DNA of 64,000 nucleotides from DATFVJ01 sp963851085 (GCA_963851085.1 CAWKNX010000013.1:124001-188000), one strand, 5' to 3'; positions 17,541 to 26,294 are shown, counted from the first letter of the stretch. The notes: generated from the letters alone by a model not told the origin. Made by a program: numbers and translations.

Positions 17541-17942
17541 ATGACGACGACAAGCACTCCCACCACCCCCAGCACCGGCACCGGCACCGGCACCGGCACG
17601 ACCGGCCTCGAGGGCCTGCGCACCGCGATCGAGGCGCGCGACGCCGACGGCGTCGTCGCCTGGTACGCCGAGGACGCCACGCTCACGATCCTGGACCGCG
17701 ACCACCCACCCGCCGCGCCTGCCGTCTACCGCGGCCTGGACGCCATCCGCGTCTACTACCAGGACATCTGCGGCCGCAACATCCACCACGAGGTACGCGA
17801 CGCCGTCGCCACCCCCGATGGCCTGGCCTTCACCCAGCACTGCGCCTACCCGGACGGCGCCGCCGTCCTCTGCGCCACCGTGGCCAGGACCCGCGGCGGT
17901 AAGATCTACAGTCAGACCGCCGTGCAGGTCTGGGACAGCTAA
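17541..17942 (+). CDS. SnoaL-like (NTF2-fold) protein
   Basis: 133 aa with AAAGGAG before the ATG. The first ~22 residues are a Thr/Gly/Pro-rich disordered tail with five GT dipeptides. The NTF2-like core follows: LRTAIEARDADGVVAWYAED, ATLTILDRDHPP, YRGLDAIRVYYQDI and HCAYPDGAAVLCATVARTRG. The GxxAIRxYYxDI pattern is typical of SnoaL-like domains, which are cyclases, hydrolases or simple binding proteins. It is cotranscribed with the methyltransferase 40 bp upstream. Function otherwise unknown. Confidence 0.8.
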   Translation: MTTTSTPTTPSTGTGTGTGTTGLEGLRTAIEARDADGVVAWYAEDATLTILDRDHPPAAPAVYRGLDAIRVYYQDICGRNIHHEVRDAVATPDGLAFTQHCAYPDGAAVLCATVARTRGGKIYSQTAVQVWDS

Positions 17943-18047
17943 GAGTCGCTAGGGCCTGCGGGTGCCGCCGCGCTGTGGTTGGCCCGTTGAGGGGCGCTAT
18001 GAAGCGGCTGTCAATATCTACGATCGCCTTTGACTCACGGCGGCTTT

Positions 18048-18100
18048 CATGATCGCGGTAACTTTTCCGCACATACCGCCGAGAAGTTACCGCGATCATG
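18048..18100. repeat. 53-bp hairpin element, copy 2
   Basis: Perfect 17-bp arms (18048-18064 and 18084-18100) around a 19-nt loop, matching the element at 12014-12066 in both arms and loop pattern. It lies 105 bp after the SnoaL-like gene. Confidence 0.75.
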
Positions 18101-18146
18101 AAGCCCGGCGTTGCCTGGGCCGCGGCCATCGCACGGATCATGATCC

Positions 18147-18186
18147 ATGGCCCGTTGGGGGCGCTATAACGCCCCCAACGGGCCAT
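18147..18186. repeat. Perfect 17-bp inverted repeat with 6-nt loop
   Basis: Arms ATGGCCCGTTGGGGGCG (18147-18163) and its exact complement (18170-18186) around CTATAA. A half copy (GGCCCGTTGAGGGGCGCTAT) lies about 170 bp upstream near 17982. No T-run follows, so it is not a classical terminator. It may be a cruciform-forming or mobile-element end. Confidence 0.75.
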
Positions 18187-18564
18187 CCATCAGCTCCGTT
18201 GATCTTGATGGCCGGCCGGGCGGCCGTGTGGCTGTCACCATCGCCGGGGACGTCGGCGCTGGGGGACACCGGCGGCGGGTAGGTGGAACAAGCTGGTACA
18301 GCGTTCGTCACGGAGTGGACATTTACCGGGCGCTGCAGCGGCGCTCGGCGCATATGCCGAAATTCGCTTCTGACGCCGACATGCTGAGGCATGTTGCAAT
18401 TGGCCTGATCCGCCAGTTCTGGGTGGCGGTGATCGCGCCGATCCTGGCCGAGCACCTTGTCTACCAGGAGAATCGCTGCCAGATGACCAGCACACCACCT
18501 GTGGTCAGGAGATATTAATGCCTGCTCCCAGATGAGGCCAGAGAAGCTCGTTTCCTGTCATTGA
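18187..18564. other. Gene-free stretch before the NACHT gene end
   Basis: A plus-strand frame here (MLRHVAIGLIRQFWVAVIAP near 18380-18440) has no ribosome site and no family I recognise; it may be a decayed gene. Nothing else is supported. Confidence 0.4.
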
Positions 18565-21500
18565 CTAGCTGATATTCCACTTTAGGTTTAGCAGATATTT
18601 CCGCTGCAACCGTTCGTAGCGTCTGCGTACTTCATGCAGCGCTAGATCCGTGGCGTGTGCATAGCGCTCAGCTTCCGCTGGCCCGATCTGCTGTTCTGGG
18701 TCGATTCCAGGGGCCACGCCATCGGCGTCGCGCGATAGCAGGATTCTGTCGTGTTCGTCTCGCTCGCGACGTGCCAGAGCCCACAAGGCGGCGCGCCGCC
18801 CATCGGATGAAGGCCCTTTCATCAGGTGCTGGAACTCTTGGAGCGCCGAGTCATTGCCAAGGCCCGCTAGAGCAGCTACTACAGCCGCTGGAGCAGCTAG
18901 CTCCTGCGCCTGCTTCGACGCGATCAGCGGCTGCACCGCCCGCGGATCCCCCAGTTGCCCCAGGGCGTCGGCCACCGTGTCCCGGACCTCGCCGTCCGAG
19001 CCGACCAGCACCGCGATCAGCGGCTCCACCGCCCGCGGATCCCCCAGCGCACCCAGGACGTCCGCCACCGTGTCCCGGACCTGGCCATCGAGGCCGACCA
19101 GCACCGCGATCAGCGGCTCCACCGCCCGCGGATCCCCCAGCTCACCCAGGACGCGGGCCACCGTGTCCCGGACCTCGCCGTCCGAGCCGACCAGCACCGC
19201 GATCAGCGGCTCCACCGCCCGCGGATCCCCCAGCTCACCCAGGACGCGGGCCACCGTGTCCCGGACCTCGCCGTCCGAGCCGACCAGCACCGCGATCAGC
19301 GGCTCCACCGCCCGCGGATCCCCCAGCTCACCCAGGACGCGGGCCACCGTGTCCCGGGCCTCGCCGTCCGAGCCGACCAGCACCGCGATCAGCGGCTCCA
19401 CCGCCCGCGGATCCCTCAGCTGACCCAGGAGTTGTGCGGCTTGAATACGAACCGGGACGGAGGCGTGGCCGAGCAGTGAGATGACGGGGTCTGGGTAAGT
19501 CGGGAAGAGTCGCCTATACGATTCTGCCAGCTGAATTCTATAATCTGCATCCGAGTTGCTCAGGTGTGCCGATACGGTTTGGGCCAGCTTCCGATCTTGA
19601 GAGCAGTCACCGGCCAAGGTCCAGAGCAAGAACTTAGCCGTCATTACAGATGTCTGCGGGTTCTTGATACGTGAGATCAGTACGGATTCCTGCTTCGCTG
19701 ACAGCTTCCAGACTGTGTCACGAATGCTGTGCTCGCGCATTGCCAGCCATCCGATCGCCCACGCCGCTGCGTCGCACTCACGGCCCGGGCGCTTGAGCAT
19801 CTCCATCAGTCCTAGGCCGAGCCCGGGCACCATGGTCAGCTTCGCGCGGCCTGGAACATTCCGCCTTTCAAAGGCGGCTTGCATGATCGACAAAGCTGCG
19901 GAGATCGTCTGAATGGGGTCGGTGCTGGCTAGTTTGCGTGTTTCTTGGCTCAGCCATACTCGCAGCTCGCCATCGCCGGTTGGAGCGCGCTGCCCGCCGA
20001 CCCGGGAAGCGCAGGAGCCCAGCAGCGCGTCCTCAGGCGGCGCGGAAAGCCATGCCGTTATCAGCCGCCGGGTCAGGAGCGGTCCCCACAGGGACGCGCC
20101 GACCTCGGCAATCGCCTGGGCAGCGGCAGTACGTTGAGGAGGGCCGTCCGCCGGCCGGAGGACTCCGGCGAAGCGGTCGATCAGCTTGACAGCGACGTCC
20201 TCGCTCACGTTCGGCTCATCGGATAGGCAGGAGAACGCGAGCACGGCCCTGGGCCGGGCGGTTACCGCGGCTTGCTCGTCCTCGCGGACGTCTGCTATGG
20301 CCAGCAGGACACTGTCGACATCATCGTCGTTGCACAACATGACGCACAGCCGCAGCGCCTCGCGCCAGTTCTCGCTGACGGTCAGGTCATCCTCTTCGCC
20401 TGGCCTGCGCTTCGCTATGTTCGAGGTCTGAGCTGCCAGCGGCGATATGTCATCGGCCAGGGACCGTTCCCGGTCTCTGGCGGGAAATCGCCTATCGACC
20501 AGTGCCAGGCCCGCGAGGTATTCCTGGAAGGTAAGGTGCCGGAACTCATACGCCGGCTCGAGTTGGCCCTTGTGGCGAACCCTGCCGATCTGTACCAGGA
20601 TGCCGGTGCGCCGTTCCAGCAACTGGAGGAACTCCAGCGGGTCATGCCGCTGCGCGGCCCGGACACTCGGGAACTCGCTGCGCATCCTGCCGAGCAGCCC
20701 GGTTATCTCGTCGGCCCGCAGCTGCTGGACACCGGAGGCGCACATCGCGTAGGCCACATATTCGAGCTGCGGCATTGCCTCATGAGGGTCAAGGAGCTCG
20801 TCGACGTCGCTGCGCCAGTTGAGCAGGACGTCGACGGCTTCGCGGTACAGGTCCGCTCTCTTGCTCGGGAGCTTGCCCACCTTCTTCTTCACCAGGGCCA
20901 TGGTGGTCAGCAGCATGGGATTGCCGGTGAGCCGCTCGATACGGTCGGTGCTGTGGATGTCGCGGATGAGCTCGTTTTCCGCGGATTCTCTTCGGGTTTC
21001 CGGCTCGGTGAGGGCGCACCACCGGTGGGCGAAGTCGTCCTTATCCTCCGCAGTGAGGTCGAGCACGGTGGCGTGCTCGAAACCGCGGCCGATGCGCAAG
21101 CCCATCTCCCTGTAGCCGACGATCCGCGAGGTGGCGACGATCGGGGCGCTGGGATAAGCGACATGCACCTGCTCGACCTGACGGCAGAACCTGGCCCTGG
21201 CCGTCGGCTGGGCGATCTCGTCCAGCCCGTCAAGAAGAAGGAGGGCGCGGCCGTCCGACAGCCGGCTGAGGAGCAGCTCATTCAGCTGCCCCGCCTCGGC
21301 ACCTGTGATGCCGAGCTTTCTGAGGTGATGATCGAGGATCTGCTCGAGGGATACAGCGGCCTGGGGTTCCTCCAGATCTCTGCACCGCACGAGTATGGGC
21401 AGCCAGTCCTCGTCGGGAAGCTCCGCGATGTCCGGCAGTTCCCGCCAGTCCGGGTCGGCGTTCAGCCGGAGAAGGTAGGCCGTTGCTATCCACCGCAGCA

Positions 21501-22269
21501 GTGTGCTTTTGCCCGCGCCAGGATCTCCAAGCACCACCAACCTCTTGGCACAGGTGAGCCGCTCTCCCACAGCCCATCTCCTGGCCGCATCGGGCGGCTC
21601 CTCCGGGGCGGAAATCTCCTGTTGGCGTGACCCGGTCCCGCTCGGCGAATCATCGGGATCACCGGAGCCAAGCGCCGGTTCCACGGCTATCCGCAGAGCT
21701 ACGTAGAGGCTTCTGAGCAGCAGTTGCCGGGTGGCGAGGTGCCGGTCCGTCACAGGAAGGTTGGCAAGATCAACAATGTCGTAAGTGCGCAAGGCCAGAT
21801 CACGATAACGGCGTTCCAGATGGTCACCGGATGAACGTCCAGGAGCGGCCTTGACGGGATAATACTCCCGGAGTGCCTCAAGCAGATCGCGTATGGCCTT
21901 GTCAGGGTCCTGCCAGTACGCCGCTACGTGACTGTCCAACGACAACGGCTGCAGGTACGCCGACTTCTCCATCTGGAGTGCGAAGACACGGACGCCCGGG
22001 TAGGACCGGGCCGCGTTCACAACCTGATGCGCCCAGCCTGTCCCCAGCGAAGCGACAGTGCCGCACAGCACGACGGGGCTTCCGGCCCCGAGCGCTTTCG
22101 ACGCCTCCTGAATCAGCGACTCCCCGACGAATACTGTCCCCTCGTACAGCACGTCGTATCCGGCGGACTGAAGCGGGCCCGCGACCGAGTCTGCAAGGGA
22201 ACTCTCACCTTCGGCATGTGCCAGCAGAATCGACGGCATCTCCCCGGCCCACTCGCTTGAGGCTGTCAC
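18565..22269 (-). CDS. TIR-like/NACHT/HEAT-repeat NTPase (NLR-like, probable defence)
   Basis: 1234 aa, GTG start overlapping the upstream TIR gene stop (GTGA). Residues ~10-135 look like a TIR-fold domain (ILLAHAEGESSLADSVAGPL), but the position of the catalytic Glu is degenerate (TGWAHQVV). A NACHT NTPase follows: Walker A GDPGAGKST at ~248-256, Walker B LLLLDGLDEI at ~343-352, the sensor segment ATSRIVGYREM, then a winged-helix part ending EFRHLTFQEYLAGL. The C-terminus (~945-1115) is HEAT/PBS-lyase repeats of the form GDPRAVEPLIAVLVGSDGE. NACHT STANDs with TIR effectors are known anti-phage sensors in bacteria: the repeats sense a ligand, the NTPase oligomerises and the TIR effector depletes NAD. 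Here the active TIR is probably the separate upstream protein (inference). Confidence 0.9.
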   Translation of the reverse strand: MTASSEWAGEMPSILLAHAEGESSLADSVAGPLQSAGYDVLYEGTVFVGESLIQEASKALGAGSPVVLCGTVASLGTGWAHQVVNAARSYPGVRVFALQMEKSAYLQPLSLDSHVAAYWQDPDKAIRDLLEALREYYPVKAAPGRSSGDHLERRYRDLALRTYDIVDLANLPVTDRHLATRQLLLRSLYVALRIAVEPALGSGDPDDSPSGTGSRQQEISAPEEPPDAARRWAVGERLTCAKRLVVLGDPGAGKSTLLRWIATAYLLRLNADPDWRELPDIAELPDEDWLPILVRCRDLEEPQAAVSLEQILDHHLRKLGITGAEAGQLNELLLSRLSDGRALLLLDGLDEIAQPTARARFCRQVEQVHVAYPSAPIVATSRIVGYREMGLRIGRGFEHATVLDLTAEDKDDFAHRWCALTEPETRRESAENELIRDIHSTDRIERLTGNPMLLTTMALVKKKVGKLPSKRADLYREAVDVLLNWRSDVDELLDPHEAMPQLEYVAYAMCASGVQQLRADEITGLLGRMRSEFPSVRAAQRHDPLEFLQLLERRTGILVQIGRVRHKGQLEPAYEFRHLTFQEYLAGLALVDRRFPARDRERSLADDISPLAAQTSNIAKRRPGEEDDLTVSENWREALRLCVMLCNDDDVDSVLLAIADVREDEQAAVTARPRAVLAFSCLSDEPNVSEDVAVKLIDRFAGVLRPADGPPQRTAAAQAIAEVGASLWGPLLTRRLITAWLSAPPEDALLGSCASRVGGQRAPTGDGELRVWLSQETRKLASTDPIQTISAALSIMQAAFERRNVPGRAKLTMVPGLGLGLMEMLKRPGRECDAAAWAIGWLAMREHSIRDTVWKLSAKQESVLISRIKNPQTSVMTAKFLLWTLAGDCSQDRKLAQTVSAHLSNSDADYRIQLAESYRRLFPTYPDPVISLLGHASVPVRIQAAQLLGQLRDPRAVEPLIAVLVGSDGEARDTVARVLGELGDPRAVEPLIAVLVGSDGEVRDTVARVLGELGDPRAVEPLIAVLVGSDGEVRDTVARVLGELGDPRAVEPLIAVLVGLDGQVRDTVADVLGALGDPRAVEPLIAVLVGSDGEVRDTVADALGQLGDPRAVQPLIASKQAQELAAPAAVVAALAGLGNDSALQEFQHLMKGPSSDGRRAALWALARRERDEHDRILLSRDADGVAPGIDPEQQIGPAEAERYAHATDLALHEVRRRYERLQRKYLLNLKWNIS
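18955..19419 (-). repeat. Five 93-bp tandem repeats encoding HEAT units
   Basis: Units begin at 18955, 19048, 19141, 19234 and 19327 with an exact 93-bp period, each encoding one 31-residue HEAT repeat. The units starting at 19141, 19234 and 19327 are nearly identical at DNA level, including third codon positions, which points to recent duplication or conversion. The outer units differ more. Coding frame is kept throughout. Confidence 0.92.
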
Positions 22270-22652
22270 TTAATCGATCGAAGCAGAAGGGCCAGGCCCT
22301 TATCCCAGTCGGCCCGGAGGTCAGCAGCATATATGTCGGCCAGGATCGCTGGAGCCACGCTTCCGGTAAGCATCACAGGCAAGATGCGGACATCCTGGCC
22401 TTCCAGCTGCCGCGCAAGTGCTGACATCCATTCACGGCTTATCCACGGAGACATCACTCCGGCATCCGAGTAACACAGAACAAGATACGCCGACCCGTGC
22501 AGCCCTTCATCCATCCGCTGCACGATCGAGTCGCCGATGTTCATAACCCACTCATCAAGCCAGACACTATGCCCGGCCCGCCGCAGCTCCTCGGCAAGCC
22601 GCAGCGCCTCCGCAGCATCACCCCGGCGGTGACTGACGAAGACATCGGGCAT
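22266..22652 (-). CDS. TIR domain protein (probable NADase effector)
   Basis: 128 aa, a single TIR domain: DVFVSHRRGDAAEALRLAEE (box 1), then HSVWLDEWVMNIGDSIVQRM and LVLCYSDAGVMSPWISREWM. The Glu74 in SREW sits where TIR NADases have their catalytic glutamate. GGGGGG precedes the ATG. Its stop overlaps the start of the TIR-NACHT-HEAT gene by 4 bases, so the two are made together. Such TIRs cleave NAD+ or make signalling cyclic ADP-ribose when clustered by a sensor. The neighbouring NACHT protein is the obvious sensor (inference). There is no transmembrane segment. Confidence 0.88.
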   Translation of the reverse strand: MPDVFVSHRRGDAAEALRLAEELRRAGHSVWLDEWVMNIGDSIVQRMDEGLHGSAYLVLCYSDAGVMSPWISREWMSALARQLEGQDVRILPVMLTGSVAPAILADIYAADLRADWDKGLALLLRSIK

Positions 22653-22804
22653 ATCAACCCCCCAAGCGACCAGCGACGCGGGAGGCCAATGTATCCGGCC
22701 CGCCGGTCCTGGCGCACAGAACCGATCTCGACTTTACACCTAGCTGGGCAGAAATGCTCACAAGATGCAGCGACGCGCTCTTCGGTGAAATGCTCAAGGC
22801 CAGG

Positions 22805-23740
22805 TTAGTGGCCAGGACTGTCCACCCGTGCTGCGCCGACGCGTGCGATGTTCGCGTCGCGCAAGCGCCAGCCATCCGCCGAGTGCAGAGCGGCCTCGGC
22901 ATCGACCCTGGCGTGCTGAAGCTGGCGCTGTTCACACAGCACGAGAAGGGACGGCCCGGCGCCTGACACGAATGCGGCATGGCCCTTGGCCCGCAGCTCC
23001 CCGAGGGCGTGCTCGGCATCCGGCCATGCCGCCAGGCGGTGGCCCTGGTGCAGGACATCGTCGGTGGCCGGCATCAAGAGCTCAAAGGCGCCGCCGAGGG
23101 CGAGGGGCAGCAGAGCGGCCCGCCCCGCGGTCCACACCGCGTCGGCGAACGGGATAACCTCCGGCAGGAGTTTGCGCGCCGTGCTCGTGCCCATCGGCTG
23201 CGGCGCGATCAGCGCGAGCGCGGCGAGATCCGGATGAACCCGCACCGGGTGGTGGCGCGGACGCCCAGCCTCTTTCCAGCACAGCGTCGCGCCGCCGAAC
23301 AGGCACGGCGCCACGTTGTCCGGATGGCCCTCCACCTCGGTGGCAAGGTCGAATATGTCCGTGCCGGGCAGACCAGGGGCGAGCAACTCGCGCGCGGCAA
23401 GCAGGCCAAGCACAATCCCGGTGGCGCTCGAACCGAAACCCCGGCCGAGCGGGAAGCCCAGGTCCAACTGGAGGTCGACGGCGGGAAGTTCCCTGCCGAC
23501 CTGCTCGCCGAGACGCGCCATCGCCGCGATGAGCAGATTGTCGCGGCCGACCGGAATTGTCTCGGCCCCCTCGCCGATCGTGGTCACGGCGAGATCACCG
23601 GCGCGGCCACTCCCCCGCGCAATGGTGAGCGTGTCCCACCAGTCAAGCGCGACCCCGGCCGTGTCGAACCCAGAACCCAGATTGGCGCTTGTGGCAGGCG
23701 CGCGCACCACAATCTTCTCGTCGCCCGGCGCCGCACACAT
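22805..23740 (-). CDS. thrB: Homoserine kinase
   Basis: 311 aa from the ATG preceded by GAGGAGGTC (MCAAPGDEKIVVRAPATSAN). The GHMP-kinase pattern is complete: APATSANLGSGFDTAGVALD, the phosphate-binding loop GFPLGRGFGSSATGIVLG, and the C-terminal GAGPSLLVLC. It phosphorylates homoserine to O-phosphohomoserine, the substrate of the threonine synthase ~11 kb to the left. A kinase and synthase separated and on opposite strands are unusual, since they normally form one operon with homoserine dehydrogenase. Both may be pathway-associated second copies or the result of rearrangement around the defence island between them. Confidence 0.9.
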   Translation of the reverse strand: MCAAPGDEKIVVRAPATSANLGSGFDTAGVALDWWDTLTIARGSGRAGDLAVTTIGEGAETIPVGRDNLLIAAMARLGEQVGRELPAVDLQLDLGFPLGRGFGSSATGIVLGLLAARELLAPGLPGTDIFDLATEVEGHPDNVAPCLFGGATLCWKEAGRPRHHPVRVHPDLAALALIAPQPMGTSTARKLLPEVIPFADAVWTAGRAALLPLALGGAFELLMPATDDVLHQGHRLAAWPDAEHALGELRAKGHAAFVSGAGPSLLVLCEQRQLQHARVDAEAALHSADGWRLRDANIARVGAARVDSPGH

Positions 23741-23861
23741 CACGACCTCCTCATCCCCGTGGGCCTCCAGACAACCGCTGACCAAACCCCGGCTCCGCTG
23801 CTGCCGAGGCCGACCAGAAACCCGCAGCTGCACGGCCCATTATCCGGGTGCCACGACCGCG

Positions 23862-23907
23862 CAGCCGTTAAGACTGTATTGCCCCGGGGGGACGACCCCC
23901 CGGGGCA
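23862..23907. repeat. Dispersed intergenic repeat, copy B, with terminator-like hairpin
   Basis: GCAGCCGTTAAGACTGTATT followed by a 12-bp perfect GC-only stem (23880-23891 and 23896-23907, loop ACGA). The reverse complement of this segment is the unit repeated three times at 55.0-55.14 kb. It lies upstream of homoserine kinase and upstream of the GNAT gene. Confidence 0.7.
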
Positions 23908-24101
23908 CCCCGCCGACCTGCGGGGGCCGCTCCCTGCTCGATGTGAGTCCGCGACTCACGTATCAGGATCATGATTCTGAACGGCTCGCGCGGGTGTGGC
24001 ACGCCCGGGCCGGGCAGGCAGGTGGTCTTCCTCCCCCACCGGTACGTGGGTGACACTGTCTGCGTGGACGACCAGCAGTCGGCCGCGAGTGGCCAGGAGC
24101 C

Positions 24102-24938
24102 ATGATAGAGATCGATGATCACGAGGAACTCGTGGCCTTATGCGGCGCCGACACCTTGTGTCTGTGGGCAGCTCAGGGGCTGGACGGGCGTTCCCGCGCG
24201 TGGCGGAGCACCGACAGGCGGGCGGTCGCGGTCGCGGGACCACGCCTGTCGTCGCGTGATCGGCTCGCGGTTCGTGGACCGGCCGACGCCATGGTTCCGC
24301 TGGCGGGCGACGTCCTGGCCGAAGTCGGGCCCAGCTACCGGCCACTGGGTGCCCGGGAGCTGATCGGCACACTGGTGGACGCGATACCCCAGCTTGTGCC
24401 CGTGGCCAGCTTCGGCTGGATGCATCGCAGGCGCCCCGGCGCGCTCACCTCGGTCCCTGTCACCTCGGTCCCTGTCACCTCGGTCCCTGTCACCTCGGTC
24501 CCTGTCACCTCGGTGCGGCTCCCCGGCGCGGCCGCAGGGTGGCTCCCTGATGCCGCGCTACCCGAGGTCGCGGCGCTCTTGGAGGCCAGCTTTCCCAGCT
24601 CGTACGCGAAGCCGGGGGTCGCCGGTGTCGAGCGCTGGGCGGGGGTGCGGGACGACACCGGCCGGCTCGCCGCGGTGGCCGCGCTCGGCTGGTGCGCGCC
24701 AACCGTCGGGTTGCTCGCCGGGGTCGCCGTCCACCCCGGGTCCCGTGGGCAGGGACTGGGCGGGGGGGTCTGCGCGTTTGTCCTCGCCGAGGCCCTGGAC
24801 CGCCACGGGGCGGCGGCGTTGATGGTCGAGGACTGGAACGACGCCGCCCTGCGGACGTACCGGTACCTGGGCCTGCGGTATCAGGCTCTGGCTGCCGCCG
24901 CCGTATCCGGCCAGCAGCCGCGAGGCGGCACGGTCTAG
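24102..24938 (+). CDS. GNAT-family N-acetyltransferase
   Basis: 278 aa, CAGGAGC before the ATG. The C-terminal half (~160-265) is a GNAT domain: AVAALGWCAPTVGLLAGVAV, then HPGSRGQGLGGGVCAFVLAE (the acetyl-CoA pyrophosphate loop RGQGLGG) and VEDWNDAALRTYRYLGLRYQ. The N-terminal half is another, less conserved alpha/beta unit, as in the GNAT proteins with an N-terminal regulatory domain. Between them lies a TSVPV pentapeptide repeat encoded by a 15-bp minisatellite. Substrate unknown. It is the only plus-strand gene at this edge of the cluster, and its 3' end overlaps the MFS gene by 4 bp (convergent). It could be a self-resistance acetyltransferase (inference). Confidence 0.82.
   Translation: MIEIDDHEELVALCGADTLCLWAAQGLDGRSRAWRSTDRRAVAVAGPRLSSRDRLAVRGPADAMVPLAGDVLAEVGPSYRPLGARELIGTLVDAIPQLVPVASFGWMHRRRPGALTSVPVTSVPVTSVPVTSVPVTSVRLPGAAAGWLPDAALPEVAALLEASFPSSYAKPGVAGVERWAGVRDDTGRLAAVAALGWCAPTVGLLAGVAVHPGSRGQGLGGGVCAFVLAEALDRHGAAALMVEDWNDAALRTYRYLGLRYQALAAAAVSGQQPRGGTV
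24446..24515 (+). repeat. 15-bp minisatellite inside the GNAT gene
   Basis: Four exact copies of CACCTCGGTCCCTGT (24446-24505) plus a partial fifth, encoding repeated TSVPV. The repeat number could change without shifting frame. Confidence 0.9.
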
Positions 24939-26191
24939 GCCGGCGCGGGAACCAGTTCGGGCTGGGGCACCGCGGCACGGCGCAGGATGACGCGGTACTG
25001 CTGAATGATCACTACCCCGAACAAGCCGTAGAGCGCGGCAATACCCCATGGGGGCACCACCGATCCCAGCGTGAGGAACAGCGCCGCGATCATCTGGGCG
25101 ACCCGGATGTTCAGGTTGTACACGGCCATGTACCGGGTGCGGGCGTGGTCCGGGACCATGTTCGCCAGCATGGCCTGCTTCACCGGGACGTTCATCAGCT
25201 CGCCGACGCTGTACACCACACCGATGACCATCAGCACCCAGCCGGTGTTACTGACTGCCATCACCATGTACCCGCCGACGAACAGCGCCGTGCCGAGGTA
25301 CAGCCCGGTGCGGTCCGACAGCCTGCGGAACAGTACGTGCGAGAACAGCATGAGGGCCACCACCAGGATGGTGTTCTCCGCCCGCAGGATGCCCAGCATC
25401 CGCACGCCATCTACGTGCACGGTCAGCGTGCGTACGGACAGCAGCTGCTGGGCCGGCATGCCCTTGGCCAGCCGGACACCCACGTAGTTGATGAGCTGGA
25501 ATTCAATCGCCAGGGTAAGCGTGGCCGCGATCATCAACCGGATGAACTTGTTATCCCGCAGCACCAGGTGGTAGCCGGACACGAACTGCCTTAGCACCGA
25601 CGCGGGAGCCACCTCGGCCGTCGCCGGGCGGGTTTCCGGGATCCAGAAGAACGTGGTAACAAAGATCGCCGCCGTACCCGCCGCCGCGATGGCCAGCATC
25701 AGCGTGAAATGCCCGTGGTACAGCAAGGCGCCGAGCAGGGCGCCGAACGCGAGCGCCAGGTTGGTCGCCCAGTAGATGATCCGGTAGGCCCCCTTGCGGG
25801 TCTCGGGCGTGGTGACGTCGACAATCACCGCGTCGTTCGCGGGCAGCGCGATGCTGGCCGCGAACTTGTTGACCAAGAAGCCGACGTACACCACGACGGT
25901 GCTCGCCTCCGAGTGCGCCGCGGCCATCAACGTGAACGTGGCGAACACCGCGAACTCCGCGAGCAGCAGGGTGCGCCGTCTCCCGTGCTTGTCGGAGATG
26001 TGGCCGCCGACCAGCATGCCGACCACACCGAGCGAGACCACCGCCAGGATCAGCACCCCCGCGGTCGCGATGCCGAACGTGAAGGCCAGGTAGATGGCCA
26101 TGAACGAGGTGATCATCGAGTCTGCCAGCCGGTTCACGAAGCCGACGACGACGCGGATGCGCAGGGTCGGATTCATGGCCAGGAATTTCAC
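24935..26191 (-). CDS. MFS transporter (putative product exporter)
   Basis: 418 aa with about 12 hydrophobic segments. The MFS loop 2-3 signature is GGHISDKHGRRRTLLLAE, and the first segment reads GFVNRLADSMITSFMAIYLA. It begins with GTG overlapping the stop of a possible 23-codon frame; an ATG five codons later is an alternative start. This is the last gene of the long minus-strand cluster transcript, 103 bp after an ATP-grasp gene. Drug/proton antiporters in this position usually export the pathway product and give self-resistance (inference). Confidence 0.85.
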   Translation of the reverse strand: MKFLAMNPTLRIRVVVGFVNRLADSMITSFMAIYLAFTFGIATAGVLILAVVSLGVVGMLVGGHISDKHGRRRTLLLAEFAVFATFTLMAAAHSEASTVVVYVGFLVNKFAASIALPANDAVIVDVTTPETRKGAYRIIYWATNLALAFGALLGALLYHGHFTLMLAIAAAGTAAIFVTTFFWIPETRPATAEVAPASVLRQFVSGYHLVLRDNKFIRLMIAATLTLAIEFQLINYVGVRLAKGMPAQQLLSVRTLTVHVDGVRMLGILRAENTILVVALMLFSHVLFRRLSDRTGLYLGTALFVGGYMVMAVSNTGWVLMVIGVVYSVGELMNVPVKQAMLANMVPDHARTRYMAVYNLNIRVAQMIAALFLTLGSVVPPWGIAALYGLFGVVIIQQYRVILRRAAVPQPELVPAPA

Positions 26192-26259
26192 GCCGCCTCA
26201 CCCTTCCCGACGTCGCGCACTACCCGGGCTTGCTGCTGCCGGACACCTATTTCGGTCAT
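26188..26259 (-). CDS. Possible 23-aa leader/coupling ORF
   Basis: ATG at 26259 preceded by GGGAGCG reads MTEIGVRQQQARVVRDVGKG then EAA and stop, with the stop overlapping the GTG of the MFS gene. It may serve only translational coupling. A peptide function is unproven. Confidence 0.25.
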   Translation of the reverse strand: MTEIGVRQQQARVVRDVGKGEAA

Positions 26260-26294
26260 CGTGAACGCTCCCTGCCAGGGTGGACTTACGAAGA

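Noticed and set aside
18147..18518. Plus-strand 123-codon frame starting in the palindrome
   Set aside because: The start lies inside the inverted repeat, there is no ribosome site, and no family is recognised.
18955..19419. Possible CRISPR array (regular repeats)
   Set aside because: The 93-bp period has no unique spacers and encodes HEAT units in frame.
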